64,000 bases of DNA, from positions 11,718,001 through 11,782,000 of the forward strand of contig NC_134830.1 of assembly GCF_004210375.1 (NCBI RefSeq), in the 5' to 3' direction. A program made the translations under genes and the position numbers. How positions within the stretch are numbered: position 1 is the first letter of the stretch; every line of letters starts with the position of its first letter. The notes below the pieces were generated by a model. The model ran no database searches, was not told where the DNA came from, and worked only from the letters and a program-made list of their open reading frames with translations. This DNA comes from Tachypleus tridentatus. Taxonomy: Eukaryota > Arthropoda > Merostomata > Xiphosura > Limulidae. Positions 1 to 10,903 of this stretch are shown in pieces.

Positions 1-594
1 TTGATGCCACTCGTTCTAAAGTGTCGCCCTTTCTCAATACTGTGGTACATCTGCGCGAGATAATCGAACCTGAAGAATATTTTGGAAGAAATAGGTCAGA
101 ATTCTCAAGATTAAGTTCCGTCAATGGAAGAGTATTACATTTTAAGGAAAGAAATTGAACGTGCCCTCTGTAGCTGCGTTATCTGTTTCTAGTAGTATGA
201 ACTACAAATTGAGAATTATCTTTTAAAAAACGTATAGATAGGTATGTGATATATTGTCTAATCGTATAAGAAATCGAGATACGATTTACGACAGGTTGTA
301 AAACAAGGTACTGCTGTTAGTCTTGTAATATATCTTTCCGCACATGAACATCTTGAGTAGCACTTCAACAGTTAAACAGAAGACTGTAGATATGGAACAT
401 TTGTGAAGAAATGAACAAATAGACTGTATATCAACTAGTGTAAGTTTATATTATGTTCTTTGTTATGAACAATGTTATCATCGTCGTTTATATTATTTTA
501 AATCATATGTTAGATTCTATAAAGCTTATTCGATGTTTCTAGATGTGAATTTCCGTGTACCGTTTTATATTCATGTACATTTGTAGTTGGATTG
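1..594. other. unassigned AT-rich DNA
   Basis: I see no gene, RNA or repeat I can name here. Open frames are short and have no recognisable motifs. Confidence 0.5.
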
Positions 595-1020
595 TTCTTC
601 TAATGTGTCAGCTGATATTTATACAGATGATGGTAGTTTCCAGTGCATCAGCTGATTTTTATACAGCTGGATATAGGTTCCAATATATATATTCTGGTAT
701 CCATACGACTAGTTTCAGTTTTCAATGTGTCAGCTGATATTCATACAACTGACGGTAGGTTCCAGTATATAAGCTAATACCCACACAGTTATTTATAAGT
801 TCCAGTGTATTAACTGATACCCATATAGGTTCCAGTATATCAGCTGGTATTCATCACGTTGATGGTAAATCCCAGTGCGTCACAAGACTTTCATACAGTT
901 AACTACAGGGTTGGGTGTGCCAACTGATATCCATATAGTTGGTTGTAGGTTCGAATATTCCATTTTAAAGCCATGTTACTGGATGTAGGTTTAAGTGTGC
1001 CAGCTGATGTTCATGTAGCA
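595..1020 (+). repeat. degenerate tandem minisatellite, about 50-bp unit
   Basis: Roughly eight to nine imperfect units are built around 'cagctgatattcatacag' followed by a 'tggtaggttccagtgt'-like half. Units differ by many substitutions and small indels, so the array is old. The short open frame starting at 555 runs through the first units and is probably a by-product of the repeat rather than a gene. Confidence 0.7.
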
Positions 1021-2094
1021 AGATAAATATCAGTGTTTATATATTTCTGAATGCTGGTTACTATTTCGATTTTGTGATTTTATCTGTCTGAGAACTACTT
1101 CCCACTTCTGGTGCTAGCAAAACCAAAGGTGGCAGGTGAACTCGGGGTGTCTCGGGGAATATTCTCATGGTATATAGCACAGCTCTTCCACTCTTATTTA
1201 TTTCGAGCGTCAAATAAATTCAAAACGCACCTGGAAAATCCCTCAGGTATGGTGAGAGTCTATAAATAGTATTAAAAATTTATTCAGGTCGCTTGACTAT
1301 TCTCAGGTATCATATCGGCATTTTAACAGATTTTCTTTCCAATAGAAGCCCACTTGAGGTAGCTATACATATAATTATAGATAATGGACGAATGTGATCT
1401 GTACCCTGGGATTTCTGTGAAACATGAAGAGGCATTTAAACAATGTAGCTGTACACCACTTCATGCATGTGGAAGCTGTTAGATGAAGTTGGATCTGAGT
1501 TCCTATTAGTCATATATAATAGCATAGCATGTCTTCTAGGTTGTACTATTCGTGAAGTTAGGAAAACACGTAGGTTCAAAAGTGTTGGAAAAAAGTATTG
1601 TTTGACTCCTTTAATAAATATTCTGTAATATAATAGAGTTTAATAAGTGTAGTTAACTAGTAGCATTGAGATGTCACAAAACCATCAAGTGGACAGTTAC
1701 GTTTGAAAGTTCTACTTGTTTTATAAGAAATAAGTTATGTTTTCATTTCAGTTATGGGGTTGTTCTAAACTTGAGGTTCACAACTTCCGTAGTAACTAAA
1801 GTTGTCGGCTGTTAAATTAAATGATGAACAATTAGTTTATTTTCTAATGGTTGTAAATAATTTTCGACCTTTAAATATATATGTATAATTAAAAGTTGTG
1901 TAAAGTTTTAAAATGTATAAAATATGTTTTTTAAACTGCGTAAATTTTTTTTCCAAAACTAAAGATATAATGTTACCAACAACAGTAAGTTAAGACCGGT
2001 AAATAAAGTATATATATATTATAATATATATATTATATATATAGCAGGTTTTCAATACAGCAACCTAAAATAAGAACATGTCCATTTTTCTGTT
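1021..2094. other. unassigned intergenic DNA
   Basis: No coding signal is visible. An AT-only palindromic stretch at about 2008-2042 is a simple-sequence patch. Confidence 0.5.
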
Positions 2095-2369
2095 GCCCGG
2101 CATAGCCAGGTGGTTAAGGCAAACAACGAAAAATCCAAGGGTTGGGGGGTTCGAATCCCCATCACACTAAATGTGCTCGCCCTTCAAGCCGTGGGGGCGT
2201 TATAATGTGTACGGTAAATCCCACTATTTTTTGTTAAAGTAATAGCCCAAGAGTTGGTGGTAGGTGGTGATGACTAACTGCTTTTTCTCTAGTCTTACAC
2301 TGATAAATTAGGGACGGCTAGCGAATATATCTCACGTGTAACTTTGCTCGAAAATAAAAAACAAATGAA
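2095..2369 (+). mobile_element. tRNA-derived SINE, family A
   Basis: Family A has a tRNA-like head beginning gcccggcat.gccaggtggttaag with a B-box (ggttcgaatcc). A conserved body follows (cgtgggggcgttataatgt, then aaattagggacggctag), ending in an A-rich tail. This copy is diverged in the anticodon region. It appears flanked by an imperfect duplication, ccatttttct before and ccatttatct after. Confidence 0.9.
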
Positions 2370-2483
2370 ACCATTTATCTCTGAGATAAATTAAGAAAGA
2401 CTTATACTACTAGAAATTGGGTTTTTTATACCAGGGGTGAGCGAAGCACAGCTAGCCATTTGTGTACCTCTGTGCATATTATG

Positions 2484-2602
2484 TGTGTGATTTTCTCTTC
2501 TTATAGCAAAGCCACGTTGGGCTATCTGGTGAGTCCACCGAGGGGAATCGCACCATTTACTTTCGCGTTGTAATTCCATAGACGTACCGCTGTACCAGCG
2601 GG
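2484..2602 (-). mobile_element. short tRNA-derived SINE, family B
   Basis: Family B reads, on its own strand, gctagtacagcggtatgtct, then a B-box-like gattcccctcggtgg, then agatagcccaatgtggctttgct and a CA/A-rich tail. Here it is on the minus strand: the reverse complement of gtaccagcgg heads it and agcaaagccacgttgggcta ends it. Confidence 0.8.
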
Positions 2603-2715
2603 TGACCTTGTGTAGTAACAAACACAACAACATTTTTATATATTGAACGAAATGGAAAAACAATACTGTGTATTACAACAAAGACAATAATTTGCTCAAG
2701 AGGCTAACATTGTTC

Positions 2716-2805
2716 ACCAGTGGCTCAGCAGAACGTTTAACAGCTTCCGAGGTTAAATTCAGTGTTCGATCCCCGTAATTGCTATAGCGATACGTAACCA
2801 CGTTT
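2716..2805 (+). mobile_element. probable degenerate SINE, family B-like
   Basis: Starts ccagtggctcagcag and contains gtgttcgatccccgt, which resembles the B-box region of the short SINE family. The rest is too diverged to assign firmly. Confidence 0.35.
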
Positions 2806-4212
2806 TATTTTTCTTTTCACCTTAAAAATTTCAGCTGAATTTAGTAACAATTTAATTTTGTTATCACCAGGTGATATATTTATTATCTTTGTTTCAAAAA
2901 TAGTTATTTTGTTTCCCATGTTATTTACTGATATTGACATACATGCATTCCACTCTTGAGCACTTTAGCAGCATATGAGTTCGGAGTTTTCCACTACCAT
3001 AAATAATGGGTACTCCCCATCAAACTTTTCGAAAATCGCCAGCTTCATGTTTCAGATAAATAATAAAATATTAAAACGTGTATTTGTTTCTTATGTGTCT
3101 TATATCAGATCTGATACTGGGAAAGTTGTTGCAAGTTATCTTATTCCGTTTTCTGAGTGCAACTAAATCTCTCTCATACCACGCAGCACACAAACACTGT
3201 CACTTTCTCTCAGTAGCTGGTGCCAGACACCGTGTGATCTTTCCGACTGAAGAATTTCCGCACTTAGTTTTCATTACTTAAATAAAAACAATTCAAAGTT
3301 GATTCTCTGTTTTTGTGTATTTGTACGTGTACTACACACAAACACACAATTCATTATTGTGTTAATTATGGAAACTTCTGTCGTTTTCCTTAAACAAAAA
3401 GCTACACGGTATCTTTGGCATATCTTTACTCTGTACAGTAGAAAATGTGTTTAATGGAACATTTAACACTTGACAACAGTATTTTAAGAGATTACTATTT
3501 AAATGTGTTTTTTTTCATTTTATCATCAATACAACAATACATGTAAATCACAGGTTAATTGTTTTTAAACTTGTAAGTATCAATTCAAACCAATTATCAT
3601 AGAAGGAGTGGGTCTTGTAATACTGTGCTCTAATAAAATATAATTATAGAGAAAACAAGAACACTTCTCATAGAAAGTGAAAAAAAATTAAACAAAAACC
3701 ACTGAAAGAGGAACATAGATGGTTAATGGAAAACACTTTGTGTTATCTGTTCCATTCTTGTTTAAAATTTATTTAATTGGTCATACAAGTACTAGTAACG
3801 ATCACTGTTTTAATAAAGACAAAAAAGTCATTGAAGCATGGTGATTCAGTAATGACAAATAATTATGACAGTACTAAATGCAGATGTCACTTCTAGTCCT
3901 GATTCACTAAGAATTATTTATATTCACAGATGAATACCGCATAACTTATATATATATATATGAACGAACAAAAGCGAAAGAGCGAAATGTAAATAAAATT
4001 CAAGAACATCCTCCACTATCATTACAAAGGACGACAGTAAGGAATGGTAGCAGAGGCATGTGTTTGAATTTAAATGGTATCATGATGTTTTTGGTTTATC
4101 TTAAGTATGTTATTGTTCAAGAGTGCTGATTTTAATTGCATTTGAACGATTAACGTATTGCATAATATTGTATCTATATACGCACATTAAACAAAATAAC
4201 ACAGACTCTATT
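2806..4212. other. unassigned intergenic DNA
   Basis: AT-rich with short open frames only. A (ta)n run lies at about 3948-3961. I see no gene or classifiable repeat. Confidence 0.5.
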
Positions 4213-5232
4213 TAACAAACCTATCTATCAGATACAATCCCAAGGGACTTTGACAGTGGAGTGACTGTTGGTGCCAGACATGGTGGTTCCAGCATCTCAG
4301 AAACTGCTGACCTCTTGGGATTTTCACGTACTACAGTCTCTAGAGCTTACAGAAAATGGTAAGAAAAACAAAACCAAACATCCAGTGAGCGGCTGTTCTG
4401 TGGAAGAAAACACCTTGTTAATGAGAGAAGTCAGAGGAGAATGGCCAGATTTTTCAACATGATAGAAAGCCCACAAAAGCTCAAACAACCACTCTTTAAA
4501 ACAGTGACGTACAGAATACATCTCTGAATACACAACGCGTCTAGCCTTGAGCCGAATAACCTACAACAGCGGAGGACCACACCAGGTTCCATTCATATCA
4601 ACTAAGAACAGGAAGATGAGGCTAAAGTGGGTACGGGATCACCAAAACTGGAACATTAAATATTTAAAAAAAAAACGTCGCCTGGTCAGAAGAATCTCAA
4701 TTTTTTGCTGCGATATGCAGATGGTAGGATCAGAATTTTGTGTACACAGTATGAATCCATGGATCCATCCTGCCTTGTATCAACGGTGCAAGCTAGTTGT
4801 GGTAGTGTAATGGTGTGGGGAATGTTTTCTTAGAAAACATTAGGCCCCTTAATATCAAATGACCTTCATGTGCACGCCACAGCATACCTACGCATTGTTG
4901 CTGAACATGTGCATCCCCTTAAGATCATTGTCTACCCACTTTCCAGTGGCTATTTCCAGCAGGATAAAGTGCCATGTCACAAAGCATTTATCATCTCAAA
5001 CTGTTCTACGAACATGAGAGTGACTCCAGTGTTTTCCTATTGCCTGTACAGTCCCCCAGATCTCGATCCAGTAGAGCAGCTTTGAGATGATATGGAATAT
5101 AATGTTCGCAGAATGAATATGTGGTCAACATGGACCAAAATCCGAATGGAATATTTCAGGCTGTTCTGGAGACAAAAGCGGTTCCTACCCCTAAATAGAT
5201 AGGTGTACCTAATAAAGCGGCCACTAAGTGTA
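4213..5232 (+). mobile_element. decayed Tc1-like DNA transposon
   Basis: Broken frames encode a Tc1/mariner transposase that would have cut and pasted its own DNA at TA sites. From about 4240 I read a helix-turn-helix N-terminus (SISETADLLGFSRTTVSRAY), then RLKWVRDHQNW at about 4620. The catalytic regions are a WSEES motif near 4683 (usually WSDES), VMVWGMFS near 4808, YFQQDKVPCHKA near 4953 and SPPDLDPVEQL near 5050. At least two frameshifts and a stop after MFS make it inactive, and the first catalytic Asp reads as Glu. The right terminal repeat is clear (ggtgtacctaataaagcgg, ending cactaagtg then TA at 5230-5232). On the left only the inner part of the repeat remains (cctatctatcag near 4220). 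Confidence 0.88.
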
Positions 5233-5242
5233 TATACAAAGT

Positions 5243-5524
5243 CAAAATCAGGTGTTCATTTCCAACAAACAAGAGTGAACAGAGTACATAAAATAAAACT
5301 GATTTCACGACATTATAGCATTTTATTATCGAACTGATAATTAACTTGATAAACTGCTTAACTGTAACCATCGCACACGGTCATCAGTGTCTCATTAAAT
5401 AATATATTAATCAAAATTATGATTAAAATATTAATATCATAAAGAATATTCAACTAAACAAAGTTAGTGTTTTTAACGATTACTTTTTGATTTTTCCAAC
5501 TACCTAATGAAACCTTTACATAGG
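5243..5524. other. unassigned spacer
   Basis: AT-rich sequence between the Tc1 right end and the duplicated block. The minus-strand open frame at 5156-5371 overlaps the transposon end and has no recognisable motif. Confidence 0.45.
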
Positions 5525-5783
5525 TCTTCTGATTCTTAAGAACACAGACCAATGTTTTACTGAAACATATAATATGTTATAATGTTATATAATATGTTCC
5601 ACCATCAATAAAACTCTTCTTTGTAGTTATACTTCATTGTTTGCTTATCTGTTATTTTAAACAAACTTAATAGAATTATGAAATTTATTGTTTCAAATGA
5701 TTTGTCAATGATGTTAGTGCATTTTTTAAACTCTGAAGTAAAGTTATTGTAGAGTTGAGAGAGAGTTTGTAAGTGAATAATAC

Positions 5784-5895
5784 AATGTTTTTATAGAAAA
5801 GCCTCATCAGGCTATGTGCTGCGTCCACCGAGAGCAATCGATCCCCTCATTTCAGGGTTGTAAATCTGTAAACTGACTGTTGTACCGATAGGGAG
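5784..5895 (-). mobile_element. short SINE, family B, inside the duplicated block
   Basis: Minus-strand copy with aaagcctcatcaggctat and gttgtaccgatagggag marking its two ends. The partner block carries the same SINE at the same relative place and orientation (58952-59063). Confidence 0.7.
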
Positions 5896-6309
5896 AAAGA
5901 GCGTATGATAGACAGATTATTTTACCTTCTGGTTTATGGACGTTATAAATTAGTGTTGTTTTAAACTAATAACGTCAAAATTGTCTTATCTTTTATTATA
6001 CAAACTAACAAAAAAGTTCAACATATGATGATAATTACATATATGTAATGTTTAAAACATAATTGGACAGTAAGTAAATATATCAGCATGTATTAGATTA
6101 AATTATAAACATAAAACTGGTTCTCTGATAATATAAAAGTATCAATAAATAATCATATAATTTTAATATTTATGTACAGAAATATATTTCTCACCATTAA
6201 TTTTAAGTATAAAACATTTTTTTATTTATGCACGATTATGATAATTATAAATATTCAGTTATGATGTGTTAACAAAATATTTTGAAAATAGTGATGAAGC
6301 TTGTAAAAA

Positions 6310-6609
6310 ATTGGATATATTTACAGATAGTGGTGAACGTGTGTCTACTGTATCAAACGTACCTACAAAGCTGGAACAATTATCAGTGTTAACTTTTATA
6401 TTTTACAGCGGACCCACCCATTATTTAATAATGTCTTAACAAATAAATAATAAAAACAAATTGAAAATATTGACAAATAGTGGGGAACGTGTCTCTATTG
6501 TATCAAATGTATCTATGTAACTGGAACAATTACTAGTGTTAACTTTTACCTCATACAGTGGAGTTAATCCATGATTTAATAATGTCTCCACATATAAATA
6601 ATAAAAACA
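6310..6609 (+). repeat. two tandem units of about 150 bp
   Basis: Each unit carries agtggtgaacgtgt, then gtatcaaa.gta.ct and ctggaacaatta, then gtgttaactttta and ttaataatgtct. The units start near 6310 and 6460. The related pair at the partner block has a period of about 147 bp. Confidence 0.75.
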
Positions 6610-6610
6610 G

Positions 6611-7579
6611 CATTGTGAGATGGCTGTCAACCAGCAATATCTTAAATAGCTTTGTGGATCTGTTGAAGCCTATTATTACTTTTCTTGGAGAAAAGAAAAG
6701 ATTCTATCCTCATCTAGGAAATGATGAATGGGTGCAAGATCTAATGTTCCTTACTTGTATTATGATTTATCTACAAACTTTTAACTTGGCACTCCAGGGA
6801 AAGGATAAGATTGTTTCTGATCTTACTCAGACAATTTTCATCTTTCAAAATAAAATTAGACATTTTAAAAGAGACATATTGTCAAGACACTTCAGTTACT
6901 TTCCCAATCGCAAAATGAGAGTAAATACATTATCTGATATTGAAATAAAAGACATCAAATTGGAAGAATACAATGATAAATTACAAGAACTGCTTCATAA
7001 TTTTCTCGAAAGGTTAGAGGACTTGCAGGAGCTAAACCCTGCTTCGCCTTTCTTGTAAATCCGTTCATGCTTGATGTGGTCAGTGATGATTGTCCAATTG
7101 TCGATCATCTTGCTACAGAATCATCTGCTGTGGAAATGGAACTAATAAAAATACAGGAGGACCTGGGTCACAAGATGATCCATAAATCCCATTCTACAAC
7201 AGCGTTCTGGAAGCAAGTTCCAGAAATAAAATATCCTGAACAGAAAAAAAAAAACAGTGTGCGACTCATCTCATTTTCAGCACAACATACTGCTGTGAAT
7301 CACTGTATCCTGTAATGAAGTTTGTGAAGTCAAAGCATCGTGCGATCCTTACAAATCAACACCTGACGGAGTTAATTCAGAAATAACAGTTTAAAAATAC
7401 ATACACGGATAAATATTATTACGTACATGTATTTATTAACATTTATATAAAATTTATGTAACAATATGTACACGTAACAATAAAAAGGTGTGTATAATAT
7501 TTGTTCATGTCTTGCGGCTCTCAAACATCTGAAGTTTATTGTATGTGGTTCTTACGTTAAGCAAGTTCGGCCACCCCTG
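6611..7579 (+). pseudogene. hAT-family transposase C-terminal part with 3' terminal repeat
   Basis: Translation resembles the C-terminal half of hAT-superfamily transposases of the SCAND3/GTF2IRD2-like type. The residues run VRWLSTSNIL, FLGEKKRFYPHLGNDEW, LQGKDKIVSDL, then after a frameshift near 7040 FLVNPFMLD. The terminal dimerisation region follows (STTAFWKQVPEIKYP, then after a second frameshift MKFVKSKHRAILTNQHLTEL, ending at 7386). The N-terminal zinc finger and first catalytic region are absent. About 190 bases downstream, gcaagttcggccacccctg (7561-7579) matches a hAT-type terminal repeat, so the 3' end of the element appears preserved. The two frame breaks argue against a working gene. 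Confidence 0.8.
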
Positions 7580-8771
7580 GCATAAAACGTAATCGGTTGT
7601 AGAAATTTGTCTATGTTGAAACATACCGAATCCATGGTTAACTTAAATTGCGTAATACTAACACAAATCTTTGTAAGAAATTCAAACAAACGCTTCACAT
7701 AATTCTAAAGAAGTATTGTATCTTTATATTTTTATATGATAATTTGTAAACGTTGCTCGTGATGCTTACCGTAGCTTAACAGGGAAAACGTCACTATCAT
7801 TAGACAAAGCCCATTATTTAGATTTCTTAAATTGTAAAACAAACAAAGAATTATTAATATATTTTTACATCGTTTAATGAATATGACATTAATTTAATTG
7901 CCATTGTATTTTCGAACCTTTCAATGTTTCGGAAGTCCTTTATCATATACTGCAACATCTCTCTAAGTCAGACATGGCTTCATCACATGCCTGAAAACAC
8001 ATTTGTATATATTCCATGAATTAATAATAAACTCTGAACAAAACATGTACCATTTAGTTCAAGAATATCACAACAAACAACCAACTGTACATATTTCAAA
8101 TTTATTATACATATACGTTCCGTTTCTCAACAATACGTTTAAGTACAAATAAAAAAATCAATTATAACTTTCTTCACTGACACTAGTGTGTGTATTTATT
8201 AGAGCACATAATATATGCAAAAATAAAAATAACTTAGTACAAAATAGATCAGGGACTAGCTGAGTTCCAATGTGGTGTAACCATGGTAACAAACACCAAA
8301 TACATTTGCGTCAAATATCCCTCTTCATGGTTTGGTATCATTACACAAATATGTCAGCTTCTCTTGTTTCTTACATCTTCCCTACTGGTTGACACATGAA
8401 GTTGAGATATTTCTTTGGAGTTCCAAAGTTATTTAATAATATAATAGTTTTAGTTAAAGTCCACTGAGATCAAAATTTGAACATCAATATCCAAGTATTT
8501 TATAAAGTAAAAATAACACGAGTAGGATGGGGTTAATAAAGACAACTGGTTCTGTTATGTAAGTTGGATTGTAATTTCAGTTTGACAAATAATACGAAAC
8601 ATGTTTGTCTAACTCTTAGTTAAAAACACAAACCATCAAGTTCTCAGGATTGCAGTTACAAGTTCAAGAGTTTCATATATTTGAGTGTTTAAAACACTCA
8701 CACGAGGCTTTACGTAAGGATAAAATAGTCACAGTTTAATGTACATAACTTGGAAAGAATAAATTACTTAC
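7580..8771. other. unassigned intergenic DNA
   Basis: No gene, RNA or repeat recognised. The first bases after the hAT end (gcataaaa) could be one copy of an 8-bp target duplication, but I found no partner. Confidence 0.45.
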
Positions 8772-8998
8772 CCTTATGTAGAGCGGTAGTCATGATGTAG
8801 TGGTCCTATCTGGCTGTTGTGAAGCGATGACGACCTTGATCTGGTCTCCTACCATAAGAGTTCGTCTCCTGGTTTCATCATCAAAGTCGATTGATGACGC
8901 TTAGTGACACACCGACGCGCTGTGCCATCCTCCTATAGGTCTGGCGATCTTCCAGCATGTAGAACGCCCTGCCCACTTCGTTCTCTGTAAAATGGCAC
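8772..8998 (-). pseudogene. Tc1-like transposase DNA-binding domain, exon-like fragment
   Basis: On the minus strand the frame reads HFTENEVGRAFYMLED, then TYRRMAQRVGVSLSVINRL, a helix-turn-helix. After one frame break it continues RRPDQGRHRFTTAR, a stop, then DHYIMTTALHKG. This is the paired DNA-binding N-terminus of Tc1/mariner transposases; no DDE catalytic domain follows. The segment is bounded by a plausible splice acceptor (ag at 9000-8999) and a strong donor (gtaagt at 8771-8766). It could be a transposase exon, a domesticated exon or coincidence. The frame break and stop make it unlikely to be translated whole. Confidence 0.6.
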
Positions 8999-9352
8999 CT
9001 GACTACTTGGGTACACAAGATGAAGGTACACGCCGACAAAACGAGCAGCAAAAGATCTATGTTGGTGTTTCTTTCGAAAATTAATGACAAATGCGTGGTT
9101 TCACGTTACAGCCTTATATCGGGAACATTGAGTTGTATTTTTCTTGGGTGAGGTGAGATCAGTTGGAAGTTGCTTCAAACTTTACTTGCAACCTGAAATG
9201 TTCTTCATAAATAAATTTAGTTATGACAAGAGTAAAGTGAAATATGTACTTCGTCATTTAACTTTTAGAGTACTATGTACTTGTAATAGACAGATACTTT
9301 TTCTTACGGAATGCGTGTCTTGTAACTATAAAACCTTTTAAAAGTGGAAGAT

Positions 9353-9425
9353 TGGAGACGCCGGGTATCGATCCCGGTACCTCTCACATGCTAAGCGAGC
9401 GCTCTACCACTTGAGCTACGTCCCC
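9353..9425 (-). tRNA. tRNA-Ala (anticodon AGC)
   Basis: A 73-base cloverleaf on the minus strand. Acceptor strands GGGGACG and CGTCTCC pair with one G-U. The D arm carries TAGCTCAAGTGGTAGA. The anticodon stem CTCGC/GTGAG encloses loop TTAGCAT (anticodon AGC), and the T arm is CCGGG ATCGATA CCCGG with discriminator A. Internal A and B boxes for RNA polymerase III are intact. No introns are seen. It decodes GCU (and GCC by wobble) in cytosolic translation. Confidence 0.94.
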
Positions 9426-9865
9426 TATCTCTTAAAATTTAATGGTACAATACTTAATTAAAACAAATATCGAGTTTGTTTTTTAACATTTAAAGTGTAT
9501 TAGAACTGGCTTAGGAAGTGATACGAAAGTATGTCAGTAAGTAAATGTCGGGTTAGGTAACACCCAGACAAGCCCTATTTCACGTACAGGTTTCTACTGT
9601 ATCGTTTCATGATTCACTTAATACTATAAAAACTTTATAAAATATCTGAAGTAATAAAACACGTAACGTCCCTTTCTTCACTCAAAATACGATCGGTTTA
9701 TTTTAAAACAAAGTTATGAGTATAATGATAAAAGTGAGTTAATATAAAATAAAAGAATATTTCTGTCACATAAAACCAACATTTCAAAGTTGTAAGTAAA
9801 TGTTATGTTTATATGCAGCATATCTTCATCTTTATTAACATATCTTTATATGTGTTAATCGATTA
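9426..9865. other. unassigned intergenic DNA
   Basis: AT-rich flank of the tRNA gene. No oligo-T terminator was examined beyond the short T runs on the far side. No gene seen. Confidence 0.4.
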
Positions 9866-10062
9866 ACAACTACCGGGACGCGAGTTCACGTCCTGTCACC
9901 GATGGTGCTCAACTTTACAGCTGTGAGAGCGTTATAACGTGATGGTTAATTTTATTATTTGTTGCTAAAAACTTGATCGAGATGTTGTTGTATCGTCTAT
10001 CATTTCAAATTAGTAATAGTTAACACAGGTAACACCCAAATGGCTCCAAACGAACACACAAA
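9866..10062 (+). mobile_element. degenerate SINE, family A
   Basis: Weak but ordered matches to family A: a gagttcacgtcctgtc B-box-like patch, cagctgtgagagcgttataa, tgatggttaattttattatt, and a terminal aacgaacacaca tail. Confidence 0.55.
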
Positions 10063-10640
10063 TTATATCTTATTTTGCCATATATCTGCTAACTTCATGA
10101 ACATGAATGATAGGTCTCTGTTAAATAACAATTAAAGAAGAAACACAGATGTGTCTTACAGTAGAAGAAAGACAAAAACATATCAGAAAACTTCATGAGA
10201 AATATAACCACTTAGATCTGTTGTAAAGATTCATGTGGCTGGTCTCCCAGAAGTTTATGTAATAACATATAAGTGATAAAGTTTTATATTCTAGATGTGG
10301 CTTTTAGTTTTAAACCTCTGTGAAATAATTTACAATTTAATACATATATCAAGCTGATATGAGACCTCTTACAATTAGAATGTATTAAATCTTCCAATAA
10401 TTTAGCTTTGTAAAAGTTGTAGATGATATGTTATATTACGTAAAGCAAGAAAGTAGAATCACAGGGGGAACATTAACCACGAGAATTTAATCAGCTTTTG
10501 TAACAATCCTGATGTTATTACAACAGTTAAATCGTCAACGGTTTTAAAAAACATTGTATAGAAATGTCTATAAAGATGGTGATAGTTATGTAGCTTATAC
10601 TTGACCTGGAATGTTTTAACATATTAGTTAGATGTGGCGA
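10063..10640. other. unassigned intergenic DNA
   Basis: No gene or classifiable repeat seen. Confidence 0.45.
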
Positions 10641-10765
10641 CTCCCAGCTAATATAGCGGTATGCCTTCGGAATTACAACGCTAAAATCAGGGTTGGATTT
10701 CCCTCAGTGGGCTCAGCAGATAGCCCGATGTGGTTTTGCTTTAAGAAAACACACGCAGACAGATG
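10641..10765 (+). mobile_element. short SINE, family B
   Basis: Reads ctcccagctaatatagcgg, then acaacgctaaaatcaggg, gtgggctcagcagatagccc, then gtggttttgct and a CA-rich tail. Confidence 0.8.
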
Positions 10766-10786
10766 TGGTGATTATAGGTGATGAGT

Positions 10787-10903
10787 GTTTGTGCTTTTAT
10801 TGTAGCAAAGCCACATCGAGCTATCTGCTGAGTCCACAGAGGAGAATCGAATCCTTCATTTTAACGTTGTAAAGCCATAGACTTACCACTGTACTAGCGT
10901 GGG
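10787..10903 (-). mobile_element. short SINE, family B, with target duplication
   Basis: Minus-strand copy immediately beside the plus-strand copy at 10641-10765. It is flanked by matching ataggtgatga at about 10773-10784 and 10906-10917, consistent with insertion by target-primed reverse transcription. The minus-strand open frame running from 10883 is incidental. Confidence 0.8.

Larger units (their letters stand above)
5525..6610 (+). repeat. duplicated block, copy 1 (partner at 58708-59740)
   Basis: The block aligns colinearly with 58708-59740 at an almost constant offset of about 53,167 bases. Shared landmarks are atgttccaccat.aataaaac, tttgcttatct, the embedded family B SINE, cataaaactggttct, ataatataaaagtat, and a closing pair of about 150-bp tandem units ending ttaataatgtct. 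Divergence is substantial, so the duplication or element is old. No open frame is shared between the copies. Confidence 0.8.

Noticed and set aside
2008-2042. AT palindrome as a possible origin or cruciform
   Set aside because: It is a plain TA/AT simple repeat of the kind common in this genome.
2391-2663. 90-codon minus-strand open frame
   Set aside because: Mostly the reverse of a family B SINE; residues match other SINE translations.
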